Under the pieces are notes generated by a model, which saw only the letters and a program-made list of their open reading frames with translations, did no database searches and was not told the DNA's origin. Of a DNA stretch of 64,000 nt, positions 51,577-60,031 are shown one piece after another. This DNA comes from Guptibacillus spartinae (lineage in GTDB: Bacteria > Bacillota > Bacilli > Bacillales > Guptibacillaceae). The stretch lies in NCBI RefSeq assembly GCF_028610625.1, contig NZ_JAQQWU010000011.1, positions 78,138 through 142,137 on the forward strand, read 5' to 3'. Numbering within the stretch: position 1 is the first letter of the stretch; every line of letters starts with the position of its first letter. The position numbers were made by a program, and so were the translations under genes.

Positions 51577-52572
51577 CTATTGTTGAGCCTTTTCTGCATA
51601 GCTGTTATTTACTAATTTACTATAATCGACACGCTTTGGAAGTTCTCCAGCTTCATCCATAATATTTTGTAGGTTATTCCATTCTTCTTCGTCTAAAGTA
51701 GGGTTAGTAGCGAAAGAATGTTGGCTTTTATAGCGATCGACTACTGTTGTAATTAGATCAAGGTCGGTATCTTGGAAAAAGGGTTCAATCGATTTTGCGA
51801 TCTCTTCAGATGAGTGGGTATCTACCCATAATTGAGCTTCATAAAGGGCTTTAGTAAATCGTTCAGCCACATCCGAATTTTTCGTTAAATAACTTTCTTT
51901 TGCCATATATCCTGTGTAAGGTATTTTTCCAGATTCTTTGCCGAACGACGCCACGATATGGCCGACACCCTGTTCTTCAAAAACGCTTGCAGTCGGTTCG
52001 AATAGTTGAACATAATCCCCAGTACCTGATGCAAATGCGCTTGAAATGTTGGCGAAATCAATATTTTGAATGAGGTTTAAATCATCTTGTGGATCAATGC
52101 CTTTTTGTTTTAGAACATATTCTCCTGCCATTTGAGGCATGCCGCCTTTTCGCTGCCCTAGAAATGTGCTTCCTTTCAAATCTTCCCATTTAAAATGATC
52201 GACTTTTTCTCTTGAGACAAGGAAGGTTCCGTCTGTTTGTGTAAGCTGAGCAAAATTTATTACAGGGTCATCGGTGCCCTGTGCAAACACATAAATGGAG
52301 GTCTCAGAGCCGACTAAGGCGATATCGGCACCATTTGAAAGCAGAGTGGTCATTGTTTTGTCTCCACCCCATGTCGTGGTTAACTCGACGTCAATCCCAT
52401 GCTTCTCAAAGATTCCTTCTGAAAGCGCCACATATTGAGGTGCATAGAAAATCGAACGTGTTACTTCAGCTATGCGTACTTGATCATGACCAGTATTCGA
52501 GCCACAAGCGGTTAGAACGAGGAGAAATACACCTATAAAAATACTGCATCGAAATATCCAGCTTTTTTTCAT
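51577..52572 (-). CDS. ytlA: ABC transporter substrate-binding lipoprotein YtlA
   Basis: A 331-residue lipoprotein with signal and lipobox LTAC (Cys23). The mature part is an NMT1/THI5-like SsuA-type binding protein: RIAEVTRSIFYAPQYVALSEGIFEKHGIDVEL at its start and GADIALVGSETSIY near residue 85. The ligand may be a pyrimidine thiamine precursor, an aliphatic sulfonate or similar; no TPP riboswitch is visible upstream, which weakens the thiamine reading. First gene of a three-gene operon; a palindrome lies just upstream. Confidence 0.85.
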   Translation of the reverse strand: MKKSWIFRCSIFIGVFLLVLTACGSNTGHDQVRIAEVTRSIFYAPQYVALSEGIFEKHGIDVELTTTWGGDKTMTTLLSNGADIALVGSETSIYVFAQGTDDPVINFAQLTQTDGTFLVSREKVDHFKWEDLKGSTFLGQRKGGMPQMAGEYVLKQKGIDPQDDLNLIQNIDFANISSAFASGTGDYVQLFEPTASVFEEQGVGHIVASFGKESGKIPYTGYMAKESYLTKNSDVAERFTKALYEAQLWVDTHSSEEIAKSIEPFFQDTDLDLITTVVDRYKSQHSFATNPTLDEEEWNNLQNIMDEAGELPKRVDYSKLVNNSYAEKAQQ

Positions 52573-52593
52573 TGTTTAGCCCCCACAGTTGTT

Positions 52594-52612
52594 ACATGAG
52601 ATAGGCTCATGT
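52594..52612. promoter_or_regulatory. Operator-like palindrome before ytlA
   Basis: ACATGAG-N5-CTCATGT, a perfect 7-bp inverted repeat 22 bp upstream of the ytlA start and downstream of a TATAGT -10-like element. A repressor site in the leader is plausible. No T-tract follows. Confidence 0.35.
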
Positions 52613-52772
52613 TTAAGATACTATAGCCTATGTATTCCGTAACATTGTGTGTTTGGCATATATATAAAATGGTTGAAGTAGACAAGATGGCGTTGTTTTC
52701 AGTGAGGGGATAATTATGGGGTCCATTACGAGAGAAATTCAAGTGGATGGTTAAAAAATACTTAAGATAAAG

Positions 52773-52800
52773 AAAAAAAGCACCAGTTAGGTGCTTTTTA
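52773..52800. terminator. Terminator after pckA
   Basis: AAAAAGCACC/GGTGCTTTTT stem with a 5-nt loop, six bases past the pckA stop codon. Confidence 0.9.
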
Positions 52801-52806
52801 ATAAGT

Positions 52807-54390
52807 TTACACGTTAGGACCAGCATTTCTAATTTCTTCAGATACGTTTGAGAATTTCTCGAAGTTTTTGACAAATTGGGTAGCAAGTTCTTTTGCTTTT
52901 ACATCATAATTTTCTTTGTTTTCCCAAGTTTGTTTTGGTTGCAACACCTCTGCAGGTACCCCTGGACAATGAGAAGGAATATGCAATCCAAAAATAGGAT
53001 CTGTGATCGTTTCAATACGATCAAGCTCTCCATTCAAAGCAGCTTGAATCATAGCTCTTGTGTAGGATAGTTTCATCCGCTTCCCAACACCATATCCGCC
53101 ACCAGACCAACCTGTGTTCACAAGGAAAACTTGAACATCGTGTTCCATGATTTTCTCACCAAGCATTTCAGCATAGCGATGAGCAGGTAATGGTAAGAAC
53201 GGTGCGCCGAAGCAAGTAGAGAAAGTAGCTTCCGGTGAAGTGACGCCTCTTTCGGTTCCAGCAAGCTTGCTCGTATACCCAGAAAGGAAGTGGAACATGG
53301 CTTGTTCCTTCGTTAGCTTGCTGATTGGCGGGAGAACACCGAAAGCGTCAGCAGTTAAGAAGATAATTGTATTAGGATGACCGGCTACGCTAGGAATAGC
53401 AATATTAGGAATGGCATCGATTGGATAGGCAGCACGGGTATTTTCAGTTAAACTCGTATTATCGTAATCTGGCTCTCGTGAATCCTTATCCATGATGACA
53501 TTTTCTAGAACGGTACCAAAGCGGATCGCATCCCAGATTTCAGGTTCTTTTTCTCTTGATAAGTTGATGCATTTAGCATAGCAACCGCCTTCAATATTGA
53601 AAACGCCGTTCATGGACCATCCGTGTTCATCATCCCCTATAAGAGAACGGTGAGCATCTGCAGAAAGCGTCGTTTTACCTGTTCCAGATAAACCGAAAAA
53701 TAAGGCGACATCGCCTTCTTTACCAACGTTGGCAGAACAGTGCATAGATAGGACATTGCTCTCTGGCAATAGATAGTTCATTACGGTAAAAATGGACTTT
53801 TTAATTTCGCCTGCATATTCCGTCCCACCAATTAAAACGGTGCGCTTTTCAAAGGAAATAATAATAAACGTTTCGGAGTTTGTTCCATCTACTTCAGGAT
53901 CGGCTTGAAAACCAGGAGCAGAGATAACTGTGAATCCTGCTTCATGACCTTGAAGTTCTATTTCATTTGGACGTATAAAGAGTTGGTGAGCAAAAAGATT
54001 ATGCCAGGCATATTCGTTAATCACCTGGATGGGTAGTCTTGATGACTGGTCAGCACCAGCAAATCCTTTGAATACATAAAGATCCTTTTTCTCACCAAGA
54101 TAGTTTAATACTTTTGTGTAAAGGTTTTCAAAACTTTTTTCGGAAATTGGCTGATTTGTTTCCCAATTTACTTTGTTCTTTACCGATTCTTCGTTTACAA
54201 TGAACTTGTCCCCAGGAGAACGGCCTGTGTATTTTCCAGTTTCTACTCGAAGAGCGCCGGTTGAAGAAAGTGTCCCTTCATTTTTAAATAGAGAATGTTC
54301 AACCAGTTCAGAAACTGATAAATTCACGTGTGGATTGTTCTTATTTAAGATAGCATCCAATAACGGTGAGGAGAAGGAAGCTGTTTTCAT
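52807..54390 (-). CDS. pckA: Phosphoenolpyruvate carboxykinase (ATP)
   Basis: The 527-residue enzyme converts oxaloacetate and ATP to PEP and CO2, the first committed step of gluconeogenesis. Motifs: [10 protein letters not shown] near residue 54, the kinase-1 loop [16 protein letters not shown] near 235, the kinase-2 region GDDEHGW near 255, and [15 protein letters not shown] near 425. AAGGATGGG precedes the ATG. Upstream inverted CcpN-like boxes suggest repression during glycolytic growth. Its neighbour metK is divergent, as in B. subtilis. Confidence 0.96.
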   Translation of the reverse strand: MKTASFSSPLLDAILNKNNPHVNLSVSELVEHSLFKNEGTLSSTGALRVETGKYTGRSPGDKFIVNEESVKNKVNWETNQPISEKSFENLYTKVLNYLGEKKDLYVFKGFAGADQSSRLPIQVINEYAWHNLFAHQLFIRPNEIELQGHEAGFTVISAPGFQADPEVDGTNSETFIIISFEKRTVLIGGTEYAGEIKKSIFTVMNYLLPESNVLSMHCSANVGKEGDVALFFGLSGTGKTTLSADAHRSLIGDDEHGWSMNGVFNIEGGCYAKCINLSREKEPEIWDAIRFGTVLENVIMDKDSREPDYDNTSLTENTRAAYPIDAIPNIAIPSVAGHPNTIIFLTADAFGVLPPISKLTKEQAMFHFLSGYTSKLAGTERGVTSPEATFSTCFGAPFLPLPAHRYAEMLGEKIMEHDVQVFLVNTGWSGGGYGVGKRMKLSYTRAMIQAALNGELDRIETITDPIFGLHIPSHCPGVPAEVLQPKQTWENKENYDVKAKELATQFVKNFEKFSNVSEEIRNAGPNV

Positions 54391-54447
54391 ACGTTAAACC
54401 CATCCTTTATGAAAGATTTCGTTGACTGACTTGTTTAACTCAAAAAT

Positions 54448-54479
54448 AGTATAACACATTCATATAAATATTCTATACT
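54448..54479 (-). promoter_or_regulatory. Inverted CcpN-like boxes in the pckA promoter
   Basis: On the minus strand TGTGTTATACT (54448-54458) fits the CcpN consensus TRTGHYATAYW, as I recall it, at all 11 positions; its TATACT would be the -10. On the plus strand TATTCTATACT (54469-54479) fits at 10 of 11. CcpN represses pckA and gapB in B. subtilis. Confidence 0.55.
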
Positions 54480-54598
54480 AATCTATGTATTTTTGCTTGA
54501 AAAGTGAAAAAAAGACGACTCACGATTTGGTTAGGTTTGATTTACCCCTTCATATATAAGAGGAGTTTTTTAGGTTCAGAAAAATAAGAGGTGCGTAG

Positions 54599-54796
54599 GT
54601 GATTCATTTAGGTTTATTAGTTGGCGGATTGGGCTTGCTTTACTTGTTAATTAGAGTTCCAATGTCTTCGTTTCTAATCGCTCGTCTCCGCTTTTCGTGT
54701 CTAGCTGCAGTGCCCAGCCTCTCGATCGCTTCACCCCATAAAATGAACACAAAGACCGTGTTCTTTTTATGGGGCTCCAGCGCTTGTCGAGGCTAA
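54599..54796 (+). pseudogene. Possible micropeptide ORF running into repeat copy B
   Basis: A GTG-initiated ORF begins MIHLGLLVGGLGLLYLLIRV, a convincing transmembrane segment, then enters repeat copy B, whose sequence supplies the rest of the frame. GAGGTG precedes it at short range. It may be a membrane gene truncated by the repeat, or a chance frame. Confidence 0.25.
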
Positions 54797-54815
54797 ACGG
54801 GCGCTTCCGCTTTTT
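54685..54815 (+). repeat. Structured intergenic repeat, copy B
   Basis: Second copy of the roughly 133-bp element. The core between the outer stems is identical to copy A except near the 3' base of the central hairpin. Outer stem pairs are GTGCCC/GGGCGC and AGCCT/AGGCT. It ends five bases before the -35 of the metK promoter. Confidence 0.85.
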
Positions 54816-54819
54816 GTTA

Positions 54820-54848
54820 TTGACACTTTCTTTTATCTGCGTTATTAT
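54820..54848 (+). promoter_or_regulatory. SigA promoter of metK
   Basis: TTGACA, 17 bp, TATTAT, immediately upstream of the riboswitch. Confidence 0.75.
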
Positions 54849-54863
54849 ATGTCGAGAATGGAT

Positions 54864-54978
54864 ACTCTTATCCCGAGCAGGCGGAGGGACAGGCCCGATG
54901 AAGCTCAGCAACCAACTCCTATACAACAGGATTAAGGTGCTAACCTGCAAGACAATAGTCTTGGAAGATAAGAGGCGA
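54864..54978 (+). promoter_or_regulatory. SAM-I riboswitch (S-box)
   Basis: The conserved S-box sequence is clear: CTTATCCCGAGCAGGCGGAG, GGCCCGATGAAGCTCAGCAA, AAGGTGCTAACCTGC and the closing GATAAGAGG pairing with CTTATC. It binds S-adenosylmethionine and represses metK by premature termination when SAM is abundant. Confidence 0.95.
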
Positions 54979-54991
54979 AAGGCATGAGATA

Positions 54992-55034
54992 CCAGCTCCT
55001 TTTCCCTCTAAATAGAAGGAAAGGGCTTTTTTAA
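54992..55034 (+). terminator. Riboswitch expression-platform terminator
   Basis: AGCTCCTTTTCC pairs with GGAAAGGGCT and is followed by six T. The next 145 bp to metK contain an isolated TATAAT (55145-55150) without a good -35. Confidence 0.85.
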
Positions 55035-55178
55035 TGTCGTTCTAGATGATGACACTATAAAAAAAGGTAAGACGATAAGATATTGAATTCGTTCTCTCGT
55101 TTCGGCACAGGATAATAGGGAAATGAGTACCGTATCCATTACACTATAATTAGATAGAACCCTTAAGGAGGTACTTGA

Positions 55179-56375
55179 GTGAGTAATCGTCGTTTGTTTA
55201 CTTCTGAGTCAGTTACAGAGGGGCATCCTGATAAAATTTCAGATCAGATTTCCGATGCCATTCTGGATGATATTCTTGCGCATGATCCAAATGCGCGCGT
55301 TGCCTGTGAAACTACAGTAACTACTGGTCTTGTATTAGTTTCGGGTGAAATTACAACTTCGCACTACGTAGATATTCCGAAAGTCGTTCGTGAAACGATT
55401 CAAACAATTGGATATACACGTGCAAAATACGGATTTGATGCTGAAACATGCGCAGTTCTTTCTTCAATTGATGAACAGTCTGCAGATATTGCTGCAGGTG
55501 TAAATGTCGCTCTTGAAGCGCGTGAAGGCACGATGTCTGATGATGAAATTGATGCAATTGGTGCAGGTGACCAGGGACTTATGTTTGGTTACGCATGTAA
55601 TGAGACCGCGGAATTAATGCCACTTCCGATTTCTCTTGCACATAAATTAGCACGTCGTTTAAGCGAAGTAAGAAAAGAAGAAATTCTTCCTTATCTTCGT
55701 CCTGATGGTAAAACACAAGTAACTGTTGAATACGATGAAGCTGGCAAGCCGGTTCGCGTAGATACGATTGTTGTTTCGACACAGCATCATCCTGAAATTT
55801 CTCTTGAACAAATTCAGCGTAACATCAAAGAACACGTTGTGAAGCCGGTTGTTCCTGCTGAATTAATTGATGAAAAAACAAAATACTTCATTAACCCAAC
55901 AGGACGCTTTGTTATCGGTGGACCTCAGGGTGATGCAGGTTTAACAGGAAGAAAAATTATTGTGGATACTTACGGCGGTTATGCGCGTCATGGTGGCGGT
56001 GCATTCTCTGGTAAGGATGCAACGAAAGTAGACCGTTCTGCTGCATACGCAGCTCGCTACGTTGCGAAAAATCTTGTAGCAGCAGGCCTTGCAGATCGTT
56101 GTGAAGTTCAGCTTGCTTACGCAATTGGTGTTGCTCAGCCTGTATCGATTGCGATTGATACATTTGGCACTGGGAAAGTTTCCGAGGAACGTCTTGTGGA
56201 GCTAGTAAGAGAAAACTTTGACCTTCGTCCTGCCGGCATTATTAAGATGCTTGATCTTCGTCGTCCTATTTATAAACAAACGGCAGCGTATGGTCATTTT
56301 GGACGTACGGACATTGAGCTTCCTTGGGAGCAAACAGATCGTTCAGAATCACTTAAACAGGGTGCGGGAATTTAA
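55179..56375 (+). CDS. metK: S-adenosylmethionine synthetase
   Basis: The 398-residue cytosolic enzyme makes SAM from methionine and ATP. Signatures: [17 protein letters not shown] near residue 12, [12 protein letters not shown] near 128 and [19 protein letters not shown] near 270. The start is GTG behind AAGGAGG. The SAM-I riboswitch upstream gives feedback control. Its product feeds SpeD and the methyltransferases in this window. Confidence 0.97.
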   Translation: MSNRRLFTSESVTEGHPDKISDQISDAILDDILAHDPNARVACETTVTTGLVLVSGEITTSHYVDIPKVVRETIQTIGYTRAKYGFDAETCAVLSSIDEQSADIAAGVNVALEAREGTMSDDEIDAIGAGDQGLMFGYACNETAELMPLPISLAHKLARRLSEVRKEEILPYLRPDGKTQVTVEYDEAGKPVRVDTIVVSTQHHPEISLEQIQRNIKEHVVKPVVPAELIDEKTKYFINPTGRFVIGGPQGDAGLTGRKIIVDTYGGYARHGGGAFSGKDATKVDRSAAYAARYVAKNLVAAGLADRCEVQLAYAIGVAQPVSIAIDTFGTGKVSEERLVELVRENFDLRPAGIIKMLDLRRPIYKQTAAYGHFGRTDIELPWEQTDRSESLKQGAGI

Positions 56376-56384
56376 TAAATGATG

Positions 56385-56411
56385 AAAAGAGGCCGGTGGT
56401 CTCTTTTTTTT
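56385..56411 (+). terminator. Intrinsic terminator of metK
   Basis: AAAAGAGGCC/GGTCTCTTTT stem with a 3-nt loop and T run. The following 120 bp hold only a doubtful 15-codon ORF. Confidence 0.8.
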
Positions 56412-56533
56412 GGTCTTCATTTATTTACTGGGGGGGAGTATTGAAATGATTCCATCTCGTTGTACCGGAGCGGTGGCTAGAGATGGGGGCTGACCGGCTA
56501 CTAGAATGCTTTCCAACCATATAAAAATGGGGG

Positions 56534-56576
56534 AGAAAGTGTGACAGGACGTTAAGTATTATTCGTCACACTTTCT
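56534..56576 (-). terminator. Hairpin after the UDP-glucose dehydrogenase-like gene
   Basis: Perfect 12-bp stem AGAAAGTGTGAC/GTCACACTTTCT with a 19-nt loop, directly at the stop codon. The T-tract is weak on the minus strand. Confidence 0.6.
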
Positions 56577-57905
56577 TTACTGAATGGATTGTACTGAAAT
56601 GGATCCCAATCCTTTATAGATGTTCGGTCGTCCAATTGAACAGTAAATCAAATCATAGGTGTTGGCAATGATTCGCATTTCATCGAGCGTGTATAAGTTA
56701 TGACCATCTACAATTAAAGGAAGGTTGAGTCCTTTAATGATTTTTCCCCAGTTCAGTTGTTTAACAGACACTCGCTCACTCATTAATAAAAGGGCATCAC
56801 ATCCTTGGACTGATTCGTAAATGGTATCCCTCTCGTTTTCTTGTTTGGCTCTCGTTTTTTCAGTATCAAACCGTTGAACAAAAGCACCTTCCTCTTTTAA
56901 TTTCTTGATAACAAACTTATAAGGTGGAAGGGTTGGTAAAGCTTTCACGGCGGATGAAGTAAAAATAGCAATCTTAGCACCTTGAAGAGTACCTAGGAAA
57001 TCTTTTAATTTCTGAATCAATCGTTCTGGTTGATATTGATCGATTTCTTCAAGGGCTTTAAACATTCGATTTGCGGAAGAAGATTCTTTGATCATTGAAC
57101 GAAATGAAGCAAGTTCCACTAAGGTATCGGTACCTAGAAAAGAAGATCCAGGATGAAGAGAGTGCTCAGTAAATTGAGGTGTCTTTGGTAATGCCCTCTG
57201 GATCAATTCGACGTCACCCCCATATTTTTCTGCCGCCCCAGCGATCATTGTCAGACACGAGGTTTGCAATGATTGATACGTGTGATAAGCGTATCTCATT
57301 AGTTCGGCGCTAGAATGGTCCATATATTGAAGAGAGGAAGAGATCGGTTCATAGAATGTTTGCATAGCGCGACACGCTCGAAGCGAAGAAGTGCCGATAA
57401 TGATTTGAGAAGGGTACATAAAATCTTTTACTGCGGAGCCTTTTCGAATAAAGTCAGGATTGCTGACAACATCGAAGGAGCGATCGGACACATCCTGTTC
57501 GATGAGAATGTCTTCTACTTTTGAAGCTGTTCCTGGAGGAACATTACTTTTAATAATGAAAGTCTTATGCTTTTTAATTGTAAGAGCGATTTTTCTTATA
57601 AATCGAAAGAAACAAGTAAGATCCGGATTTTCTTGCTCATCAACTGGAATAGGCTCAGTGAATAGAAGAATGTCTGCTTCAGAAGCAGCGGTTAATCGAT
57701 TAACAGAGAAACTTAATAGGCCAGCTTTTTGAGCTTCAGTCAACATTCCTAACAATCCTTCTTCGTCCACTGGTATCTCACCTGAATGAAGTGCACCAAT
57801 TTTATTTCGATCCTCATCGGTACAAACGACATCGTGACCATGAGAGGCGAAGATTGCTGATGCGGTTAATCCAATATCATTCGTACCAAATACAGCAAGC
57901 TTCAT
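56577..57905 (-). CDS. UDP-glucose/GDP-mannose dehydrogenase paralogue lacking catalytic residues
   Basis: A 442-residue protein with the full fold: N-terminal Rossmann domain (MKLAVFGTNDIGLTASAIFA), SNVPPGTASK near residue 117, NPDFIRKGSAVKDFMYP near 146, central helix AELMRYAYH near 203 and C-terminal domain from about 300. The usual GFGGSCFPKD is replaced by HPGSSFLGTDTL near 250, so the nucleophilic Cys and neighbouring Lys are absent, and the K-x-x-x-N helix motif is altered. It probably no longer performs the four-electron oxidation. It resembles the B. subtilis YtcA neighbourhood and lies 14 bp after a glycosyltransferase gene. Confidence 0.8.
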   Translation of the reverse strand: MKLAVFGTNDIGLTASAIFASHGHDVVCTDEDRNKIGALHSGEIPVDEEGLLGMLTEAQKAGLLSFSVNRLTAASEADILLFTEPIPVDEQENPDLTCFFRFIRKIALTIKKHKTFIIKSNVPPGTASKVEDILIEQDVSDRSFDVVSNPDFIRKGSAVKDFMYPSQIIIGTSSLRACRAMQTFYEPISSSLQYMDHSSAELMRYAYHTYQSLQTSCLTMIAGAAEKYGGDVELIQRALPKTPQFTEHSLHPGSSFLGTDTLVELASFRSMIKESSSANRMFKALEEIDQYQPERLIQKLKDFLGTLQGAKIAIFTSSAVKALPTLPPYKFVIKKLKEEGAFVQRFDTEKTRAKQENERDTIYESVQGCDALLLMSERVSVKQLNWGKIIKGLNLPLIVDGHNLYTLDEMRIIANTYDLIYCSIGRPNIYKGLGSISVQSIQ

Positions 57906-57919
57906 GATTTTTCTCCTTT

Positions 57920-59065
57920 CTATGCGTATTGTGCAAATTTTTTAACTCCGATTGTCTTCTCATAATCCTCTAATAATCGTCCGAAAATCGCATCCCATGA
58001 TTGAGAAAGTGCATAACGTCGTCCCTCATAACCCATCATCCTTCGCTCTGTATCATCTGATAAAAGTCGTTTGATGGCGTTAATGTATTCGTCCTCTTTA
58101 TTAGGAGAGCAGAAAATCCCATTTCGTTCACCTGATACAACGTCGGTTAGCCCTCCTGCATTTGCGGCGATAACAGGAGTTCCTGAGGCGAGAGACTCTA
58201 GTGCGACGTTTCCAAACGTTTCAGTAGCTGATGGAAAAATGAAGAGATCTGAAGAGGCATATAGCTCTGCTAACTCTGCGCCTTCTTTATAACCAGTGAA
58301 TGTAACATTTCTAGGGACGTTTTCTTTGAATTGAGGCATGGCTGGCCCGTCGCCTACTACCAACCATCTTGTTTGTTGCTTTAGTTCTTCCGGTAGCTTC
58401 CACATGATTTTTTGTAATGTTTCAAGATTTTTTTCTGGAGCTAGTCGACTAACAAACAAGAGAAGATACTTTTCCTGAAAGTTGTATCGTTCTTGTACTG
58501 ATTGATCTTTTCTAAGCGGAGAAAAGTGTTCACAGTTAACTCCTCTTCTCCAAAGTTTTAAGTTTTGGAACCCTTTTTCTTTTAACCGATTACGCGTTTC
58601 ATTAGACGGAACAAAGGTATGAGAGAATGGCTGGTGAAACCACATGAGATACTTCCACATGACGGGTGAAAACCATTCAAGGTAATAATGTTTTAGGTAG
58701 TCATCAAAATTAGTATGGTAGGAAGCAACCATTGGTATATGATTCTTTTTTCCGTAATGCAACCCGCACACGCCAATATTAAACGGTGTTGCAACATGAA
58801 GGAGATCCGGGTTAAATCCTTGAAGCTGATTACGGATAAGACTTAATTTTGGAAGGGCAATGCGGCATTCGGGGTATAGGAAAAACTTCATACTTGTAAA
58901 CCGATGAACATTACTTGTGAAGAGGTCTTCATCAGCCTGACAGTCTGGTGCGAAAAGCATATAATCGATATTCTGACGGTCCATATATGTGGTTAACTTA
59001 CCGAGTGTGCGAGAAACCCCATTGACCTGTGGATAATACGTGTCAGTAAACAGTGCAAGCTTCAT
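57920..59065 (-). CDS. GT4 family glycosyltransferase
   Basis: A 381-residue GT-B fold enzyme. The N-terminal LFTDTYYPQVNGVSRTL and the C-terminal SRLAPEKNLETL near residue 210, FPSATETFGNVALESLASGTPVIAANAGG near 275 (E-x7-E motif) and donor-site Gly residues define the GT4 family. It is close to GDP-mannose-dependent alpha-mannosyltransferase/MgtA or sulfoquinovosyl-type enzymes. Cytosolic, membrane-associated, likely acting on a lipid acceptor. Middle gene of a three-gene minus-strand operon. Confidence 0.85.
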   Translation of the reverse strand: MKLALFTDTYYPQVNGVSRTLGKLTTYMDRQNIDYMLFAPDCQADEDLFTSNVHRFTSMKFFLYPECRIALPKLSLIRNQLQGFNPDLLHVATPFNIGVCGLHYGKKNHIPMVASYHTNFDDYLKHYYLEWFSPVMWKYLMWFHQPFSHTFVPSNETRNRLKEKGFQNLKLWRRGVNCEHFSPLRKDQSVQERYNFQEKYLLLFVSRLAPEKNLETLQKIMWKLPEELKQQTRWLVVGDGPAMPQFKENVPRNVTFTGYKEGAELAELYASSDLFIFPSATETFGNVALESLASGTPVIAANAGGLTDVVSGERNGIFCSPNKEDEYINAIKRLLSDDTERRMMGYEGRRYALSQSWDAIFGRLLEDYEKTIGVKKFAQYA

Positions 59066-59082
59066 GGATAGTCCTCCCCCTT

Positions 59083-59610
59083 CTAACCTATTATGAGTGT
59101 TGAAAGAATGCCTGATCCAACACCAAGTAGTACACCAACGAGAACATCAGAAGGATAATGATGACCTAAGTAGATCCGCGATAAGGCAACTAGACTCCCA
59201 AGAGCAAAAAGGGGGAGAGCTAGTGAAGGAAGATGAAAAACAAAGGGTGTCAAAACAGAAAAGATCGCTGTCGTATGACCAGAAGGAAAAGAATGATCTT
59301 TCAGAGGATAGACGAGCATCTTTGTTTCTGGCATTGCCAAATATGGACGGTGTCTTGGATAATGTTTTTTTAATAAATGAACTGGTATATGACTTGCAGC
59401 AAGAGCAAATACAGCTTGTAATGCCCAGATCTTTAATGGAACGGGTAGCAAAGCAAGTAACATTAGTGTGCTTAAAATGGTTGCTCTAGCACCACCCACG
59501 TGCGTAACAAAACCAAATAGGGATGTCAGATACCTTGAATGACACGTTAAATTCACGAATCGAAATATGGTACACTCCCGCTCATAAAGCCATCCAACCA
59601 TTTTACTCAA
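59083..59610 (-). CDS. PAP2-family membrane phosphatase
   Basis: A 175-residue membrane protein with the three PAP2 motifs: K-x6-RP in KKHYPRHRP near residue 83, PSGH near 109 and SR-x5-H-x3-D in SRIYLGHHYPSD near 147. It dephosphorylates lipid phosphates such as phosphatidic acid, undecaprenyl-PP or phosphatidylglycerol phosphate. TTG start behind GAAGGGGG. It heads the operon with the glycosyltransferase and the dehydrogenase paralogue, suggesting envelope lipid or glycolipid work. Confidence 0.85.
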   Translation of the reverse strand: MSKMVGWLYERECTIFRFVNLTCHSRYLTSLFGFVTHVGGARATILSTLMLLALLPVPLKIWALQAVFALAASHIPVHLLKKHYPRHRPYLAMPETKMLVYPLKDHSFPSGHTTAIFSVLTPFVFHLPSLALPLFALGSLVALSRIYLGHHYPSDVLVGVLLGVGSGILSTLIIG

Positions 59611-59704
59611 AAAGAATCCCCCTTCAACCTATGTGTTACCTTAAGCATATAGCAGAACTTTAATGCCACTATTAACGAAATCTTAAGGTATTGTTAAATC
59701 CAAA

Positions 59705-59739
59705 CAAAAAAGACCAGGAATCACTTCCCTGATCTTTTC
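59705..59739 (-). terminator. Intrinsic terminator
   Basis: On the minus strand AAAAGATCAGG pairs with CCTGGTCTTTT, followed by more T, just past the stop of the small membrane-protein gene. Confidence 0.8.
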
Positions 59740-59741
59740 CG

Positions 59742-59960
59742 TCAAATTAACGTAAAATAGATAACGTAGCCAATGGCTAATGCTGTGGCGATGATGTAAA
59801 CAAGAAAAATGGGGTTACTAAAAAAAGAAGACTTCACTCGCGCATTTCCTTGATTATCATATTCACCTTTTTGATTTTGTCCAAGCCTGTACGTCATAAA
59901 TGCGCCAATTAGCAATGTGATGACGACGAGCACGATCAAAACCATTGTCATTTTGTACAC
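59742..59960 (-). CDS. 72-aa two-helix membrane protein
   Basis: A hydrophobic helix (about 5-25), a polar stretch (YRLGQNQKGEYDNQGNARVK) and a second helix (about 48-70). The GTG with GAGGTGG six bases upstream is favoured; an ATG 17 codons earlier (60011) has no site. Not recognised. It follows the ytoA gene in the same direction. Confidence 0.6.
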   Translation of the reverse strand: MYKMTMVLIVLVVITLLIGAFMTYRLGQNQKGEYDNQGNARVKSSFFSNPIFLVYIIATALAIGYVIYFTLI

Positions 59961-60031
59961 GAAAGCCACCTCTGATCCATTAGGATTGTATTGGTAACTT
60001 TCCTCAAACATAGGACAAATATGCGCACTTT

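Noticed and set aside
52573..52772. Possible TPP riboswitch upstream of the ThiY-like ytlA
   Set aside because: The conserved CUGAGA and ACCUGAUCUGG elements are absent.
56446..56493. 15-codon ORF behind GGGGGGAG downstream of metK
   Set aside because: Only a purine run as support; it follows the metK terminator, has no promoter and low-complexity surroundings.
59097..59489. 130-aa plus-strand ORF opposite the PAP2 gene
   Set aside because: Antisense shadow of a gene with all three PAP2 motifs; no ribosome binding site.
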